64,000 nucleotides of DNA from Thiomicrospira sp. XS5 (GCF_001507555.1 NZ_LQBO01000001.1:1426001-1490000); one strand, 5' to 3'. Shown: positions 35,462 through 44,208, counted from the first letter of the stretch. Numbers and translations: made by a program. Notes: a model not told the origin generated them from the letters alone.

Positions 35462-35724
35462 GGGCATCTCGATTAACCCCGAATAAAATTCTGCGGGACT
35501 TAAAGGCTACTTATTCTAGGCGCGACTCGCCGGCCTTAGTCATTCTATGGCCAAGAGTCGTAACAACGAAGAAGAGGTCTTTAAGCCCCGCCCGAAGGGG
35601 CTTAGCCAAGTTCGCCAGTTCTGCGTTGTGAACGTTTGCAAGGTCTAGACATTCCTTCACGTTCACGCCTTGATCTGACAAACTTGGCGTTGCCAGAATT
35701 CATTGGGGGTTAATCGAGGTGCCC
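35462..35724. mobile_element. 263-bp MITE-like structured element, copy 2
   Basis: Same length and orientation as the copy at 23094-23356, with about eight substitutions, all in the left half. The left end reads GGGCATCTCGATTAACC (one change) and the right end is unchanged. The flanks are TAA on both sides, giving a possible 3-bp duplication, which does not match the 4 bp at copy 1. It has the same nested inverted repeats and no coding capacity. It sits between the BaeR-like gene and the promoter of a c-di-GMP riboswitch. Confidence 0.85.
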
Positions 35725-35753
35725 TAAAAGAGTAAATTTTTTTTAAAAAAACG

Positions 35754-35782
35754 TTGTGTTTTTATTTTCGATGTCTTAATAT
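35754..35782 (+). promoter_or_regulatory. Sigma-70-type promoter of the first c-di-GMP riboswitch
   Basis: TTGTGT (35754-35759), a 17-bp spacer and TAATAT (35777-35782). Transcription would begin near 35790, just before the aptamer. Confidence 0.65.
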
Positions 35783-35797
35783 TTCACCATCTTAATT

Positions 35798-35878
35798 TGA
35801 TAAAGCTAAATTCGTCGCGAGGCGAAGACAGAAAGCCACGGATCTCTCGGAGATGGCCGGGTTGCCTTATTCAGACCG
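35798..35878 (+). ncRNA. GEMM-I cyclic-di-GMP riboswitch 1
   Basis: The aptamer shows a P1b hairpin TTCGTC-GCGA-GGCGAA with a GNRA tetraloop, the core GACAGAAAGCCACGG, the second hairpin ATCT/AGAT and the receptor side GGCCGGGTTGCC. GATAAAGC and GCCTTATT can close the outer stem. These are the hallmarks of class I (GEMM) c-di-GMP riboswitches. No convincing coding gene follows before the terminator at 36162, so it may control a tiny ORF or an RNA. Confidence 0.88.
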
Positions 35879-36161
35879 TAAAGGTCATTGCTTTTAGATA
35901 AGCGTTTAAGTCTTCCTGTTTTTATTTCTTTTGTTTTCCGTCGTCATTTCTGACGCTTCATTCTATTAAGTGAATCGACCGGGTTCAATTCGTTTTTTGG
36001 TTTAGCCATTTTTCGTTGCGAATTGGAATATTGGGATTTCCCTTCGATGGATCGTTTACTTGGAATGTGTATCAAATTTTTACCTTGTTCAGAGTGCAAC
36101 TGAATTTCCCCTTTCCCATTTCTGACGTGGGAATACCACACTGGGGGAAATTATTTTGAGG

Positions 36162-36189
36162 GCTTTTTTAAGCCCTCTTTTTTTGCCTG
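36162..36189 (+). terminator. Terminator of the first riboswitch transcript
   Basis: GAGGGCTT and AAGCCCTC pair around a T4 loop, followed by a T7 run. It ends a transcript of about 390 nt that starts at the riboswitch promoter and isolates it from prfC. Confidence 0.85.
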
Positions 36190-36306
36190 TCGAAAATGCT
36201 TTTCATCACGTCGAACACGCATTTGAATATTGAATACCTTTAGGAATCAAGACGCTAATCGGGTATAATCCGTCGCAAATTCGACCCGCTGAAATGCAAA
36301 AAATTA

Positions 36307-36316
36307 CCAGGCCTGG
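36307..36316. repeat. Iterated palindrome copy upstream of prfC
   Basis: CCAGGCCTGG with an A/T-rich left flank (AAAAAATTA) and right flank CCGATTTGG, about 85 bp before the prfC start. Confidence 0.8.
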
Positions 36317-36399
36317 CCGATTTGGCCACCGAATGGGTTTGCATTGACCGCGTTTGAGATTCCAAAGACTCAAGAATAACCAATTGGCAAGAAGAAACT

Positions 36400-37974
36400 A
36401 TGTCCCTGCAGCTTGAAACCAACAAACGACGCACTTTTGCGATCATCTCCCACCCGGATGCGGGTAAAACCACGGTCACGGAAAAACTGTTGCTTTACGG
36501 GGGCGCCATTCAGATGGCCGGTGCCGTTAAAAGCCGGAAAACCGACCGTGCCGCAACCTCCGACTGGATGAAGATGGAGCAGGAAAGAGGGATTTCCGTT
36601 GCGTCCTCGGTGATGCAGTTCCCGTACCGCGATGTCATGATCAACCTATTGGATACGCCGGGGCACGAAGACTTCTCGGAAGATACCTATCGTACCCTGA
36701 CCGCTGTGGATTCCGCCTTGATGGTGATCGACGTCGCGAAAGGGGTCGAAGACCGCACCATCAAATTGATGGAGGTGTGTCGTTTACGGGATACGCCGAT
36801 TTTGACTTTCATCAACAAATTGGACCGCGAAGGTAAGGAACCGATTGAGTTACTTGATGAGGTCGAAGACGTACTGAAAATTGAGTGCGCGCCGATGACC
36901 TGGCCGATCGGGATGGGCAAACGTTTTAAAGGAATTTACCATCTGCATAACGATTCGGTGCGTTTGTTCGAGTCCGCCGACGGTTTGAATGCCTCTGAAG
37001 GCGAATTGATTGTGGGGCTGGACAATCCGGAACTGGATGCCAAGCTCGGTGGTCAAGCGGAAGAATTGCGCGAGGAAATCGAGTTGGTGCGAGGTGCCAG
37101 TCATGAGTTCGATTTGCAGCGTTTCCTGAAAGGGGAGTTGACCCCGGTTTTCTTTGGTTCCGCAGTGAATAACTTCGGGCTTCAAGAGTTGTTGGACGGG
37201 TTTGCCGATTACGCGCCGGCACCGGTTGGGCGCGCCACCGACGAGCGTTATGTCGAATCCGACGAACCACAATTGACCGGGTTCGTTTTTAAAATCCAAG
37301 CCAATATGGACCCGAAACACCGTGACCGCGTGGCGTTTATGCGCATTGTGTCCGGGCGCTATGAAAAAGGCATGACGTTAAAGCATGTCCGTATCGGCAA
37401 GGATGTCAAAATTGCCAAGGCGATTACCTTTCTGGCCAATAAGCGAGATCAGGCCGAAGTGGCTTATCCGGGCGATATCATCGGCTTGCACAACCACGGC
37501 ACCATTAAAATCGGCGATACCTTCACTCAGGGCGAAGCGTTGAAGTTCACCGGGATTCCAAACTTTGCGCCGGAGCTGTTCCGTCGCGCCCAGTTAAAAG
37601 ACCCGATGAAAATGAAAGCCTTGCAAAAAGGATTAACGCAGCTTTCCGAAGAAGGGGCGACTCAGTTGTTCCGCCCAATTGCCAATAACGACCTGATTCT
37701 TGGGGCGGTCGGGGTGCTGCAGTTTGAGGTGGTGGCTCAGCGCTTAAAAGATGAATACAATGTCGCCTGTCTGTTTGAGGCGGTGAATGTCAGCACGGCC
37801 CGCTGGGTGCTGGGTGATAAAGCGGAAATCGATAAGTTTCTCGATAAAGTCAAAGAGAACGTCGCGTACGATGCGGCTGACCAGTTGGTCTACATTGCGC
37901 CGACTCGTGTGAACTTGACGTTAATGGAAGAGCGTTGGCCGAATTTGCAGTTCGTTGCGACGCGTGAACATTGA
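36400..37974 (+). CDS. prfC: Peptide chain release factor 3
   Basis: 524 residues, matching RF3. It has a GTPase domain with [30 protein letters not shown] (P-loop), [13 protein letters not shown] (switch I), [15 protein letters not shown] (switch II) and FINKLDREG (NKxD), then domain II and the RF3-specific C-terminus. It recycles RF1 and RF2 from the ribosome after termination. AAGAAG lies before the ATG. It is flanked on both sides by c-di-GMP riboswitches, though terminators or distance separate it from both. Confidence 0.97.
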   Translation: MSLQLETNKRRTFAIISHPDAGKTTVTEKLLLYGGAIQMAGAVKSRKTDRAATSDWMKMEQERGISVASSVMQFPYRDVMINLLDTPGHEDFSEDTYRTLTAVDSALMVIDVAKGVEDRTIKLMEVCRLRDTPILTFINKLDREGKEPIELLDEVEDVLKIECAPMTWPIGMGKRFKGIYHLHNDSVRLFESADGLNASEGELIVGLDNPELDAKLGGQAEELREEIELVRGASHEFDLQRFLKGELTPVFFGSAVNNFGLQELLDGFADYAPAPVGRATDERYVESDEPQLTGFVFKIQANMDPKHRDRVAFMRIVSGRYEKGMTLKHVRIGKDVKIAKAITFLANKRDQAEVAYPGDIIGLHNHGTIKIGDTFTQGEALKFTGIPNFAPELFRRAQLKDPMKMKALQKGLTQLSEEGATQLFRPIANNDLILGAVGVLQFEVVAQRLKDEYNVACLFEAVNVSTARWVLGDKAEIDKFLDKVKENVAYDAADQLVYIAPTRVNLTLMEERWPNLQFVATREH

Positions 37975-38081
37975 TTGTATCCAATCTGCCGCAATGCCTG
38001 TCTTGAAAGGCATTGCGCATTTTCATCTGTTTTAACCTTTCTTTCCCCTCACGATAAAAGACTGACTTTTCAATAAAATGA

Positions 38082-38091
38082 CCAGGCCTGG
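38082..38091. repeat. Iterated palindrome copy downstream of prfC
   Basis: AAAATGA-CCAGGCCTGG-TTATG, about 110 bp after the prfC stop. It may also be a weak terminator. The rest of 37975-38140 holds a small GGCATTGCG-type inverted repeat close to the prfC stop and no gene. Confidence 0.8.
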
Positions 38092-38143
38092 TTATGTTTA
38101 TTCGAAATCCAATTCGTAAGCAATTGATTCATTAGAAAAAAAT

Positions 38144-38171
38144 TTGACTCTTAATAAGAATATGGTATGGT
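38144..38171 (+). promoter_or_regulatory. Sigma-70-type promoter of the second c-di-GMP riboswitch
   Basis: TTGACT (38144-38149), a 16-bp spacer and TATGGT (38166-38171), about 50 bp before the aptamer. Confidence 0.5.
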
Positions 38172-38224
38172 TTATGTAGTTAATTTTACGAAATTGTGTC
38201 AGTTTACGTCTGAATTAACCCAAT

Positions 38225-38312
38225 AAAAGATGGCCAAACCTGTTGTGAGGCAGGGACGGAAAGCCACGGATCTCGTCGTTGAGGACAAGACCGCCGGGTT
38301 GCGAAGAAAGTT
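38225..38312 (+). ncRNA. GEMM-I cyclic-di-GMP riboswitch 2
   Basis: P1b is CCTGTT-GTGA-GGCAGG with a GNRA loop, followed by GGACGGAAAGCCACGG, a second hairpin (ATCTCGTC region) and CCGCCGGGTTGCG. The 16 bases GAAAGCCACGGATCTC are shared with the first riboswitch. It reads toward a 48-residue membrane protein gene starting 89 bp further on. The open frame that starts at 38230 runs through the aptamer and is not the real start. Confidence 0.88.
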
Positions 38313-38400
38313 TAGAATAGCAACGATAAGCTCATACTTTCGGCCCGAAAAGACAAACTTACTTATTGGATGGAACCGGTCAGAGAAGGATGTTGAGAGC

Positions 38401-38547
38401 ATGATGAAGCTTAAAAGAAGAGAGTATATTTTCCGAAATCCGAAGAAATCGTATTTTAAGACGATTACGTTTGTCGTCTTGTTGATGATATTGGTGTCTT
38501 CGTATTTGTATTCCGTCGATTCTTCGATGATGGTGGATATGCTTTAA
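38401..38547 (+). CDS. 48-residue single-helix membrane protein under c-di-GMP riboswitch control
   Basis: Starts at ATG 38401 with GAGAG 3 bp upstream. A basic N-terminus (MMKLKRREYIFRNPKKSYFK) precedes one hydrophobic helix (about 21-37: TITFVVLLMILVSSYLY) and a short tail (SVDSSMMVDML), so N-in topology is likely. I do not recognise it. It is the only gene between riboswitch 2 and the convergent mgtE, and its TAA overlaps the mgtE stop by two bases. A role in surface attachment or motility would fit c-di-GMP control, but that is a guess. Confidence 0.65.
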   Translation: MMKLKRREYIFRNPKKSYFKTITFVVLLMILVSSYLYSVDSSMMVDML

Positions 38548-39905
38548 GCGGCGAGGACAATCGTCGCCAGCCCGAGAAAGACAAAGAACCCTAATGAATC
38601 TGTGACCGTGGTTAACATCAAACCTGTTGCCAATGCCGGGTCGATTTTCAGTTTATTCAAAATCAATGGAATCACCGCGCCGGCCAAGGCGGCGGCCGTC
38701 AAGTTAATCAGCATCGCCGCTCCGAAAATGGCCCCCAAAAAGCCGTTCTGAAACCATAGCCAAGCGCCAATCCCGGTGAGTACACACCAGAGCAGACCAT
38801 TTAACAGCCCCACCAGTGTTTCTTTCGCGATCAATTTTTGACTGTTTTTCACCCCGAGTTTTCCGGTGGCCAAAGCGCGTATCACAATGGTGGCGGTTTG
38901 AGTGCCGGCCACACCGCCCATACTGGCGACCATCGGCATTAGAACCGCCAACGCCACAATCTCCGAAATACTGGCCTCAAACAGGCTGATCACCGTGGCC
39001 GCCAAGCTGGCCGCGACCAAATTAATGCCCAGCCAAAAAGAGCGCCGTTTCGCCGAGCGAAGCGGGGGCGCGAATAAATCTTCTTCATCGTCCAAACCGG
39101 CACTGGCCATTTGAGTGCGTTCGGCTTCTTCCCGGATAATGTCGACCACGTCATCAATGGTGATCCGGCCAAGTATATGGTTGCGTTCATCCACCACCGC
39201 GATGGAGATCAAATCGTTTTTCTCGAAGATGTTGGCCACTTCTTTGTCGGGGGTCAGAGCCTTGATGGCGAAGCGGTTCGAATCAACCAATTCGCTGACC
39301 AGGGTTTCGGCATCGTGCGTGAGCAGGTCGTTCAGTTTCAGCGTGCCTTGGTATTTTCCGTCGCGGTCACGGACGATCAAATCGACCATGTCTTTGGGTA
39401 AGGAACCGATTTTACGTAACAGGCGAATGACGACTTCCAGTGTTACGTCGGAACGCACGGCGATGAAGTCGGTGCTCATCAGGCCACCGGCGGTGTTCTC
39501 CGGGTAGGACAGGGCGGTTTGAACGGCCACACGCTCTTGTTCGGGGAGCTTTTCGAGTAAGCTGGCTTTGTCGGTTTCGGGCAGGGTTTGGATGATGTCG
39601 GCAATATCGTCCGTTTCCAGTTCTTCGGTCAGTTCGACGATTTCATGTTCGCTGAGTAACCCTAATAAGTTGGCGCGGACTTCGTCGTTCGTGTGACCAA
39701 GAACTTCCCCTTGAATGTCGGACGGTAATTGCTCCCATAGGCTGTAACGCTCCTTAGGCGGCGTGGCTTCGAGAATTTCGGCAATTTCTTCCGGAACCAG
39801 GCCCTGCAACAATTCTTGAATGTATTGACTGTTTTGTTCGCTGACGGCTTGGTGAAGGTGCTCGGTGAGTTGAAGTTTGTCTATGCTGTGATGTATTTGC
39901 GACAT
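38544..39905 (-). CDS. mgtE: Magnesium transporter MgtE
   Basis: 453 residues. A MgtE N-terminal superhelical domain (SIDKLQLTEHLHQAV to about 130), two CBS domains (SYPENTAGGLMSTDFIAVRSDVTLEVVIRLLR; AVVDERNHILGRITIDDVVDIIREEAE), a plug helix, then five membrane helices with the pore motif MPMVASMGGVAGTQTATIVIRALA. It is a Mg2+ channel gated by cytosolic Mg2+. No Mg-sensing leader (M-box) is visible upstream. Its stop overlaps the stop of the convergent small protein gene, and I see no terminator between them. Confidence 0.96.
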   Translation of the reverse strand: MSQIHHSIDKLQLTEHLHQAVSEQNSQYIQELLQGLVPEEIAEILEATPPKERYSLWEQLPSDIQGEVLGHTNDEVRANLLGLLSEHEIVELTEELETDDIADIIQTLPETDKASLLEKLPEQERVAVQTALSYPENTAGGLMSTDFIAVRSDVTLEVVIRLLRKIGSLPKDMVDLIVRDRDGKYQGTLKLNDLLTHDAETLVSELVDSNRFAIKALTPDKEVANIFEKNDLISIAVVDERNHILGRITIDDVVDIIREEAERTQMASAGLDDEEDLFAPPLRSAKRRSFWLGINLVAASLAATVISLFEASISEIVALAVLMPMVASMGGVAGTQTATIVIRALATGKLGVKNSQKLIAKETLVGLLNGLLWCVLTGIGAWLWFQNGFLGAIFGAAMLINLTAAALAGAVIPLILNKLKIDPALATGLMLTTVTDSLGFFVFLGLATIVLAA

Positions 39906-40050
39906 AAAATCTTCTCGAAGCAGTGGGATAGGCCTATTTTAGCTGGATTCAGTCTTATTGAAAGGTTAATTTTCGGATTGTCACTATTTTAACGAGGATT
40001 CCGGAATTTTAGATGACAAGGGGATGACAATCGGCGCGAAACAAGCAATA

Positions 40051-40075
40051 AAAAAGGGCCTGAGCGGCCCTTTGA
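40051..40075 (-). terminator. Terminator of hpf
   Basis: On the minus strand AAAGGGCC pairs with GGCCCTTT around GCTCA, followed by a T6 run, 20 bp after the hpf stop. Confidence 0.85.
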
Positions 40076-40094
40076 AGCGAAAAAAGTATGTCGC

Positions 40095-40427
40095 TTAGGC
40101 TTCTTCAGCAGACATGTTTTTGACGCCACCAGATTTTTGATGGTGACTGCCAATTTTTTCTTTGTGTTTGATGATTTGACGATCCAGCTTATCGACCAAT
40201 GCATCAATGGATGCATACATATCATCACAAGTGTGTTCTGCAAAGAGATCTTTACCAGAGGCATGAACCGTTGCTTCGGCTTTTTGCTGTTGCTTTTCTA
40301 CCGTTAAAATAACATGCGAATTGGTAACATGGTCAAAATGACGAGTCAATTTTTGCATTTTTTCAGAAACGTAATCACGAAGAGAATCGGTGATTTCGAT
40401 GTGGTGACCAGTAATGTTGATTTGCAT
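40095..40427 (-). CDS. hpf: Ribosome hibernation-promoting factor, short HPF
   Basis: 110 residues: MQINITGHHIEITDSLRDYVSEKMQKLTRHFDHV, VILTVEKQQQKAEATVHASGKDLFAEHTCDDMYASIDALVDKLDRQIIKHKEK. This is the short HPF/YhbH type without the C-terminal dimerisation domain, which drives 100S ribosome dimers in stationary phase. AAGGAG precedes the ATG. It follows lptB as in E. coli, but the rpoN gene usually between them is missing. Confidence 0.94.
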   Translation of the reverse strand: MQINITGHHIEITDSLRDYVSEKMQKLTRHFDHVTNSHVILTVEKQQQKAEATVHASGKDLFAEHTCDDMYASIDALVDKLDRQIIKHKEKIGSHHQKSGGVKNMSAEEA

Positions 40428-40576
40428 GATATCGCTCCTTAGTCGTTGTTTTTTCTGCGATGTTTGGTTGAGGTTCTATTGTGTGTCACAAACCCGTTTT
40501 TTTCGAGTTCAGTATAGCATAGAGTCAAGAATCGGTTAGGGCCTTTTAATGAAAAGTTCCCCTGATAATCGAGAGG

Positions 40577-41299
40577 TTATTTGAAGTTTTCGCCCAGGTA
40601 AACGCGTTTCACCTCTGGGTTGGAGAGGATGTCGTGCGGTGCGCCTTGTGCGAGAATGGTGCCGGCGTGCAGGATGTATGCTTTGTCACAGACACCGAGG
40701 GTTTCGCGGACATTATGGTCGGTAATCAGGACGCCAATGCCTTTCATTTTGAGGTGCAAAATGATGGCTTGAATGTCTTTGACGGAAATCGGGTCGACAC
40801 CGGCAAAAGGTTCGTCCAGTAGGATGAAATTCGGTTCCATAGCCAAAGCACGGGCGATCTCTACCCGGCGGCGTTCCCCGCCGGACAAGGCTTGGCCGGG
40901 TTGGGTGGTGATGTGGCCGATTTGTAGATCGTCAATGAGGGATTCGTATTTCTGTTGTTTTTCATCGTGGCCCAGTTCCGAGCGCATTTCCAAAATGGCG
41001 AGAATGTTTTGTTCAACAGTGAGTTTTCGGAAAACGGATGCTTCTTGCGGCAGGTAACCAATGCCGAGCTTGGCCCGTTCGTCAATGGACAGTTGACTGA
41101 TTTCACGATCGCCGAGGTAGATGTCTCCCGCATCGTTTTTCACCAGGCCTGTCATCATGTAAAAGGTGGTGGTTTTGCCGGCACCGTTTGGGCCGAGAAG
41201 CCCAACCACTTGGCCGCTTTCAACATCCAGGTCCACCGAAGAAACGACTTTGCGGCGTTTATAACTTTTCGCTAGATTGCGTGCGTAGAAATGGGCCAT
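40577..41299 (-). CDS. lptB: LPS export ABC transporter ATPase LptB
   Basis: 240 residues: Walker [16 protein letters not shown]-loop, signature [19 protein letters not shown], Walker [15 protein letters not shown]-loop [11 protein letters not shown]. It has the LptB-specific start [29 protein letters not shown]. It powers LPS extraction from the inner membrane together with LptF and LptG, which are not in this window. Its ATG overlaps the lptA stop (TAATG). Confidence 0.97.
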   Translation of the reverse strand: MAHFYARNLAKSYKRRKVVSSVDLDVESGQVVGLLGPNGAGKTTTFYMMTGLVKNDAGDIYLGDREISQLSIDERAKLGIGYLPQEASVFRKLTVEQNILAILEMRSELGHDEKQQKYESLIDDLQIGHITTQPGQALSGGERRRVEIARALAMEPNFILLDEPFAGVDPISVKDIQAIILHLKMKGIGVLITDHNVRETLGVCDKAYILHAGTILAQGAPHDILSNPEVKRVYLGENFK

Positions 41300-41841
41300 T
41301 AGGGGGCATCCTTCTGGGCGTCTTCTTCCGGTTGGAAAATGACTTTGACGCGTTGTTTTTCTTCGCGGTTGCCGTAAGCCGATAAGGTTTTTTGGGTTAA
41401 ATCATAATAGATTTTCGGCCCGGAGATGCTGTTTTTGTCTTCTTGGTTGACATAGGCGTCGCCTTCTAAGAGGACGGTTTTCTTTTCGGTGTCATAGGTG
41501 ATTTTATCGGCGTGGCCATTCACCCACTTCTGTTCTTCCGGCATGAAGCGTTTAAAGGTAGCCGGTTGGCCAACGACAATGGCTTTGGCCAGTTTGCGTT
41601 CCGGGTGATGCAGCGTGACTTTATCGCCTTTGATGACCGTGGTGCCTTGGGTGATAATGACATGGCCCGTATAAACGCTTTCGCCTTTTTGCTCTTGAGA
41701 GACCAGCTTGTCTGCAGTCACTTCCACCGGTTTGGAGGCGTCGTCATTCGCCGCCGGCGTGTCCGCTCCAATAGCGCTGGTTGCTGTGAGCGAGAGTAGG
41801 GCGGTCAAGAGATAGGAAAACAATGTCGGCGTTTTTTGCAT
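41299..41841 (-). CDS. lptA: LPS transport periplasmic bridge protein LptA
   Basis: 180 residues with a signal peptide (about 1-26, ending SAIGA) and an OstA/LptA beta-jellyroll: [41 protein letters not shown], then [40 protein letters not shown]. It polymerises to bridge LptC at the inner membrane to LptD outside. It lies between lptC and lptB in the usual order. Confidence 0.94.
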   Translation of the reverse strand: MQKTPTLFSYLLTALLSLTATSAIGADTPAANDDASKPVEVTADKLVSQEQKGESVYTGHVIITQGTTVIKGDKVTLHHPERKLAKAIVVGQPATFKRFMPEEQKWVNGHADKITYDTEKKTVLLEGDAYVNQEDKNSISGPKIYYDLTQKTLSAYGNREEKQRVKVIFQPEEDAQKDAP

Positions 41842-41859
41842 AATTTCGTGTTATCCGGT

Positions 41860-42465
41860 TCAATCCGATTTTTCGGGACCGTTTTTTGGCGACGGCTCCG
41901 GTTGGTAATGGGTTTTAACGTGAGATAGAAAACGATAATCTCCTGTCTCGGTGTTGGCTTCGAATCCGATGCCGCTGATGGTCGCGTTTGGCTGAATAAT
42001 TTTTGTGTACACCGGGCTGGTTAATAGGCCGGTGAGGGTATTATATGTAATTTGTTCGGTTTTCAGAATTCTATTTTCCCCCTGGTCGGTTTTGGCAAAT
42101 GAATGGATCACAACGGTTTGTTTCAGGGTGATGTTATCGTCGTTGCGGGTGGCGCCGAAACGGCTTTGTAGCACGTATTGTTGCTCGGCATCATCCTTGA
42201 TGATGTAGGGGGCTTTGAAGGTGCTGGTCTTGTTCTGGTTTTGATAAAACACTTCTTCGGCGTAAACGCGGGTTTGCGAGTCGGAAGGCTTCAGTTTGGA
42301 GACTTGCCAGCTGGTGGTGTCAAAGGTTTGCCAACTGTGATTCAGTTGTATCGGATCGACTTCTGGCCCTAATGTATGATCCGTTTGTGAGGTTTGTTTA
42401 AAGGCGATAACCAGTGTGGCGATGGCGGCGAGAAAAATCAGGACAGAGGGGAGTTTTTTCAGCAT
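41860..42465 (-). CDS. lptC: LPS export protein LptC
   Basis: 201 residues: one N-terminal membrane anchor (about 5-23), then the LptC jellyroll (QTRVYAEEVFYQNQNKTSTFKAPYIIKDDAEQQYVLQSRFGATRNDDNITLKQTVVIH, ILKTEQITYNTLTGLLTSP). It hands LPS from LptB2FG to LptA. The assignment rests on the fold pattern and on position upstream of lptA. Confidence 0.92.
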   Translation of the reverse strand: MLKKLPSVLIFLAAIATLVIAFKQTSQTDHTLGPEVDPIQLNHSWQTFDTTSWQVSKLKPSDSQTRVYAEEVFYQNQNKTSTFKAPYIIKDDAEQQYVLQSRFGATRNDDNITLKQTVVIHSFAKTDQGENRILKTEQITYNTLTGLLTSPVYTKIIQPNATISGIGFEANTETGDYRFLSHVKTHYQPEPSPKNGPEKSD

Positions 42466-42538
42466 GTCGGATTCAGTTCACCGTAATCAGTCATTCGGGC
42501 GAGGGCCTTGACCATCGCTTGAGGTGTCTTGAATTCTA

Positions 42539-43084
42539 TCAGAGTTTTTCGCGTAAATAAAAGTCCATGTGCGCTTGCCACAGGTCTTGGGATTTTAAAA
42601 TCAATTCGCAGACATCGCGGACACAGCCTTGTCCACCGTTAAATGGCGAGACGTAATCGACGCGAGGGGTGACTTCTTTGTCGGCATCCGCTGGACAGAC
42701 GGACAAGCCGACACGAGTGAGAATGGGCAGGTCGAGAATGTCGTCACCCACATAAGCGATTTCGGAAAAATCCAGACCAAGCTCGTCAACCAGTTTTAAG
42801 AAGGTTGGCAGTTTATCCGGCACGCCTTGGTAAAGGTGTTTTACCTTGAGGTCCTGCATGCGTTTGGTGGTCAATGGGGATTTGCGGCCAGTGATGATGC
42901 CGATGTCGATACCGCTTTTTTGTAGCATGACCATGCCGTGGCCATCCCGGGTGAAGAAGGCCTTGTATTCCAGACCGTCATCACCGTAAATGAGTTTATT
43001 ATCGGACAGAACACCGTCCACATCCAAAATCAGTAACTTGATGGCTTCGGCTTTTTGCATCAACTCAGGGGCAAACGACATCAT
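42539..43084 (-). CDS. kdsC: Kdo-8-phosphate phosphatase KdsC
   Basis: 181 residues of the HAD superfamily: IKLLILDVDGVLSDNKLIYGDDGLEYKAFFTRDGHGM (motif I DVDGV), GIITGRKSPLTTKRM, YVGDDILDLPILTRVGLSVCPADA (motif IV GDDILD). It dephosphorylates Kdo-8-P before CMP activation by KdsB. Two consecutive ATG codons are at the start. kdsD (arabinose-5-phosphate isomerase), normally just upstream, is absent here. Confidence 0.95.
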   Translation of the reverse strand: MMSFAPELMQKAEAIKLLILDVDGVLSDNKLIYGDDGLEYKAFFTRDGHGMVMLQKSGIDIGIITGRKSPLTTKRMQDLKVKHLYQGVPDKLPTFLKLVDELGLDFSEIAYVGDDILDLPILTRVGLSVCPADADKEVTPRVDYVSPFNGGQGCVRDVCELILKSQDLWQAHMDFYLREKL

Positions 43085-43109
43085 AATTTTCCTTAATCTT
43101 CCTTGAAAC

Positions 43110-44099
43110 TTAACCGTTAATCGTTCGAACGTACAGGAACACCATATAGGCGATAAAACTTGCTAACAGTATAAACCCTTCGACTTTCGTGATAACGGCT
43201 TTTCCTTTTCGCGGCAGCGCCACCAGTAGCATGGCGAGGGTAAGGGCGAGCATGATCGGGTAATCCAGCAAGAGCGTGGTGTTCTCGATGACGGACGGCG
43301 CGAGTAAGGCCGGCATCGACATGACGGCCAGCAGGTTGAAGAGGTTCGAGCCAAGAATGTTACCGATCATCAAATCGGCTTCACCTTTGCGTGCCGCGGT
43401 AATGGCCGCCGCCAACTCGGGTAGGCTGGTGCCGATGGCTACGATGGTTAGGCCGATAACCATTTCCGGAACCTTGAAGAACATCGCCACTTCCACGGCG
43501 CCCCAGACCATCATTTTGGCGCTAATCATCAAAACGACCAGGCCTGCTAAGAGATAAAACCAGGATTTACCGCTGCTGAGTTTGGGCATGTCTTCCAGTT
43601 CTTCGATGGTTTCTTGAGCTAATGGATCCGAAGGGGAGACATTTTTATTGGCGCGAATCATCCAGGTCATGACAATCAGCAATAGGGTTAAGAGGATGAA
43701 ACCGTCAGTGATGTCTAGGTCTTTATCCAGCATGAGCAGAATGCCAATGAGGGAAATGGCCAGCAACATCGGGAATTCGCGTTTTAATAGAGACGATTTG
43801 ATGACAATCGGCGACACCATCGCGGTAACCCCTAAAACCAAACCGATATTGGCGATATTGGAGCCGACCACATTACCGATTGCTAAGCTGGGGCTGTTGT
43901 CTACGGAAGCAAGAATGGCGACGAGAATTTCGGGCGCGGAGGTACCAAACCCCAGTACGACAACACCGATAATCAACGGCGATATGTTCATGTGTACCGC
44001 CGTACTAGCAGCGCCATCAATAAAAATATCCGAGCTCCAAACGAGGAGGACCAGTCCAATTAGAAGGACAATTGATGGTAAAATAAGGCTGCTTATCAT
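43110..44099 (-). CDS. Calcium/sodium antiporter, YrbG-like
   Basis: 329 residues from ATG 44099; the frame extends to a TTG at 44135 but neither start has a clear ribosome site. Two homologous Na/Ca-exchanger repeats are seen: the first with GFGTSAPEILVAILAS, IGNVVGSNIANIGLVLG, the second with AIGTSLPELAAAITAARKGEADLMIGNILGSNLFNLL. It has ten or so membrane helices. The expected reaction is exchange of Ca2+ for Na+ or H+ at the inner membrane. It heads the kdsC-lpt run as in E. coli. Confidence 0.9.
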   Translation of the reverse strand: MISSLILPSIVLLIGLVLLVWSSDIFIDGAASTAVHMNISPLIIGVVVLGFGTSAPEILVAILASVDNSPSLAIGNVVGSNIANIGLVLGVTAMVSPIVIKSSLLKREFPMLLAISLIGILLMLDKDLDITDGFILLTLLLIVMTWMIRANKNVSPSDPLAQETIEELEDMPKLSSGKSWFYLLAGLVVLMISAKMMVWGAVEVAMFFKVPEMVIGLTIVAIGTSLPELAAAITAARKGEADLMIGNILGSNLFNLLAVMSMPALLAPSVIENTTLLLDYPIMLALTLAMLLVALPRKGKAVITKVEGFILLASFIAYMVFLYVRTING

Positions 44100-44208
44100 G
44101 GGGTGTCTTTTTTTATTTTCGTTTTTGTCAAACAATGTAAAGTCGACATTATATGTTTTTTTATAATCAAAATAAATAAAGTTTATGGAGCGTGCAGTGG
44201 AGAACCTG

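Noticed and set aside
35944-36141. 65-codon minus-strand frame opposite the first riboswitch transcript
   Set aside because: Starts with GTG, has no ribosome site and low-complexity basic composition; kept out because nothing supports it beyond being open, though conservation could change this.
38230-38400. N-terminal extension of the small membrane protein frame
   Set aside because: These 57 codons run through the GEMM-I aptamer; the ATG at 38401 is the better start.
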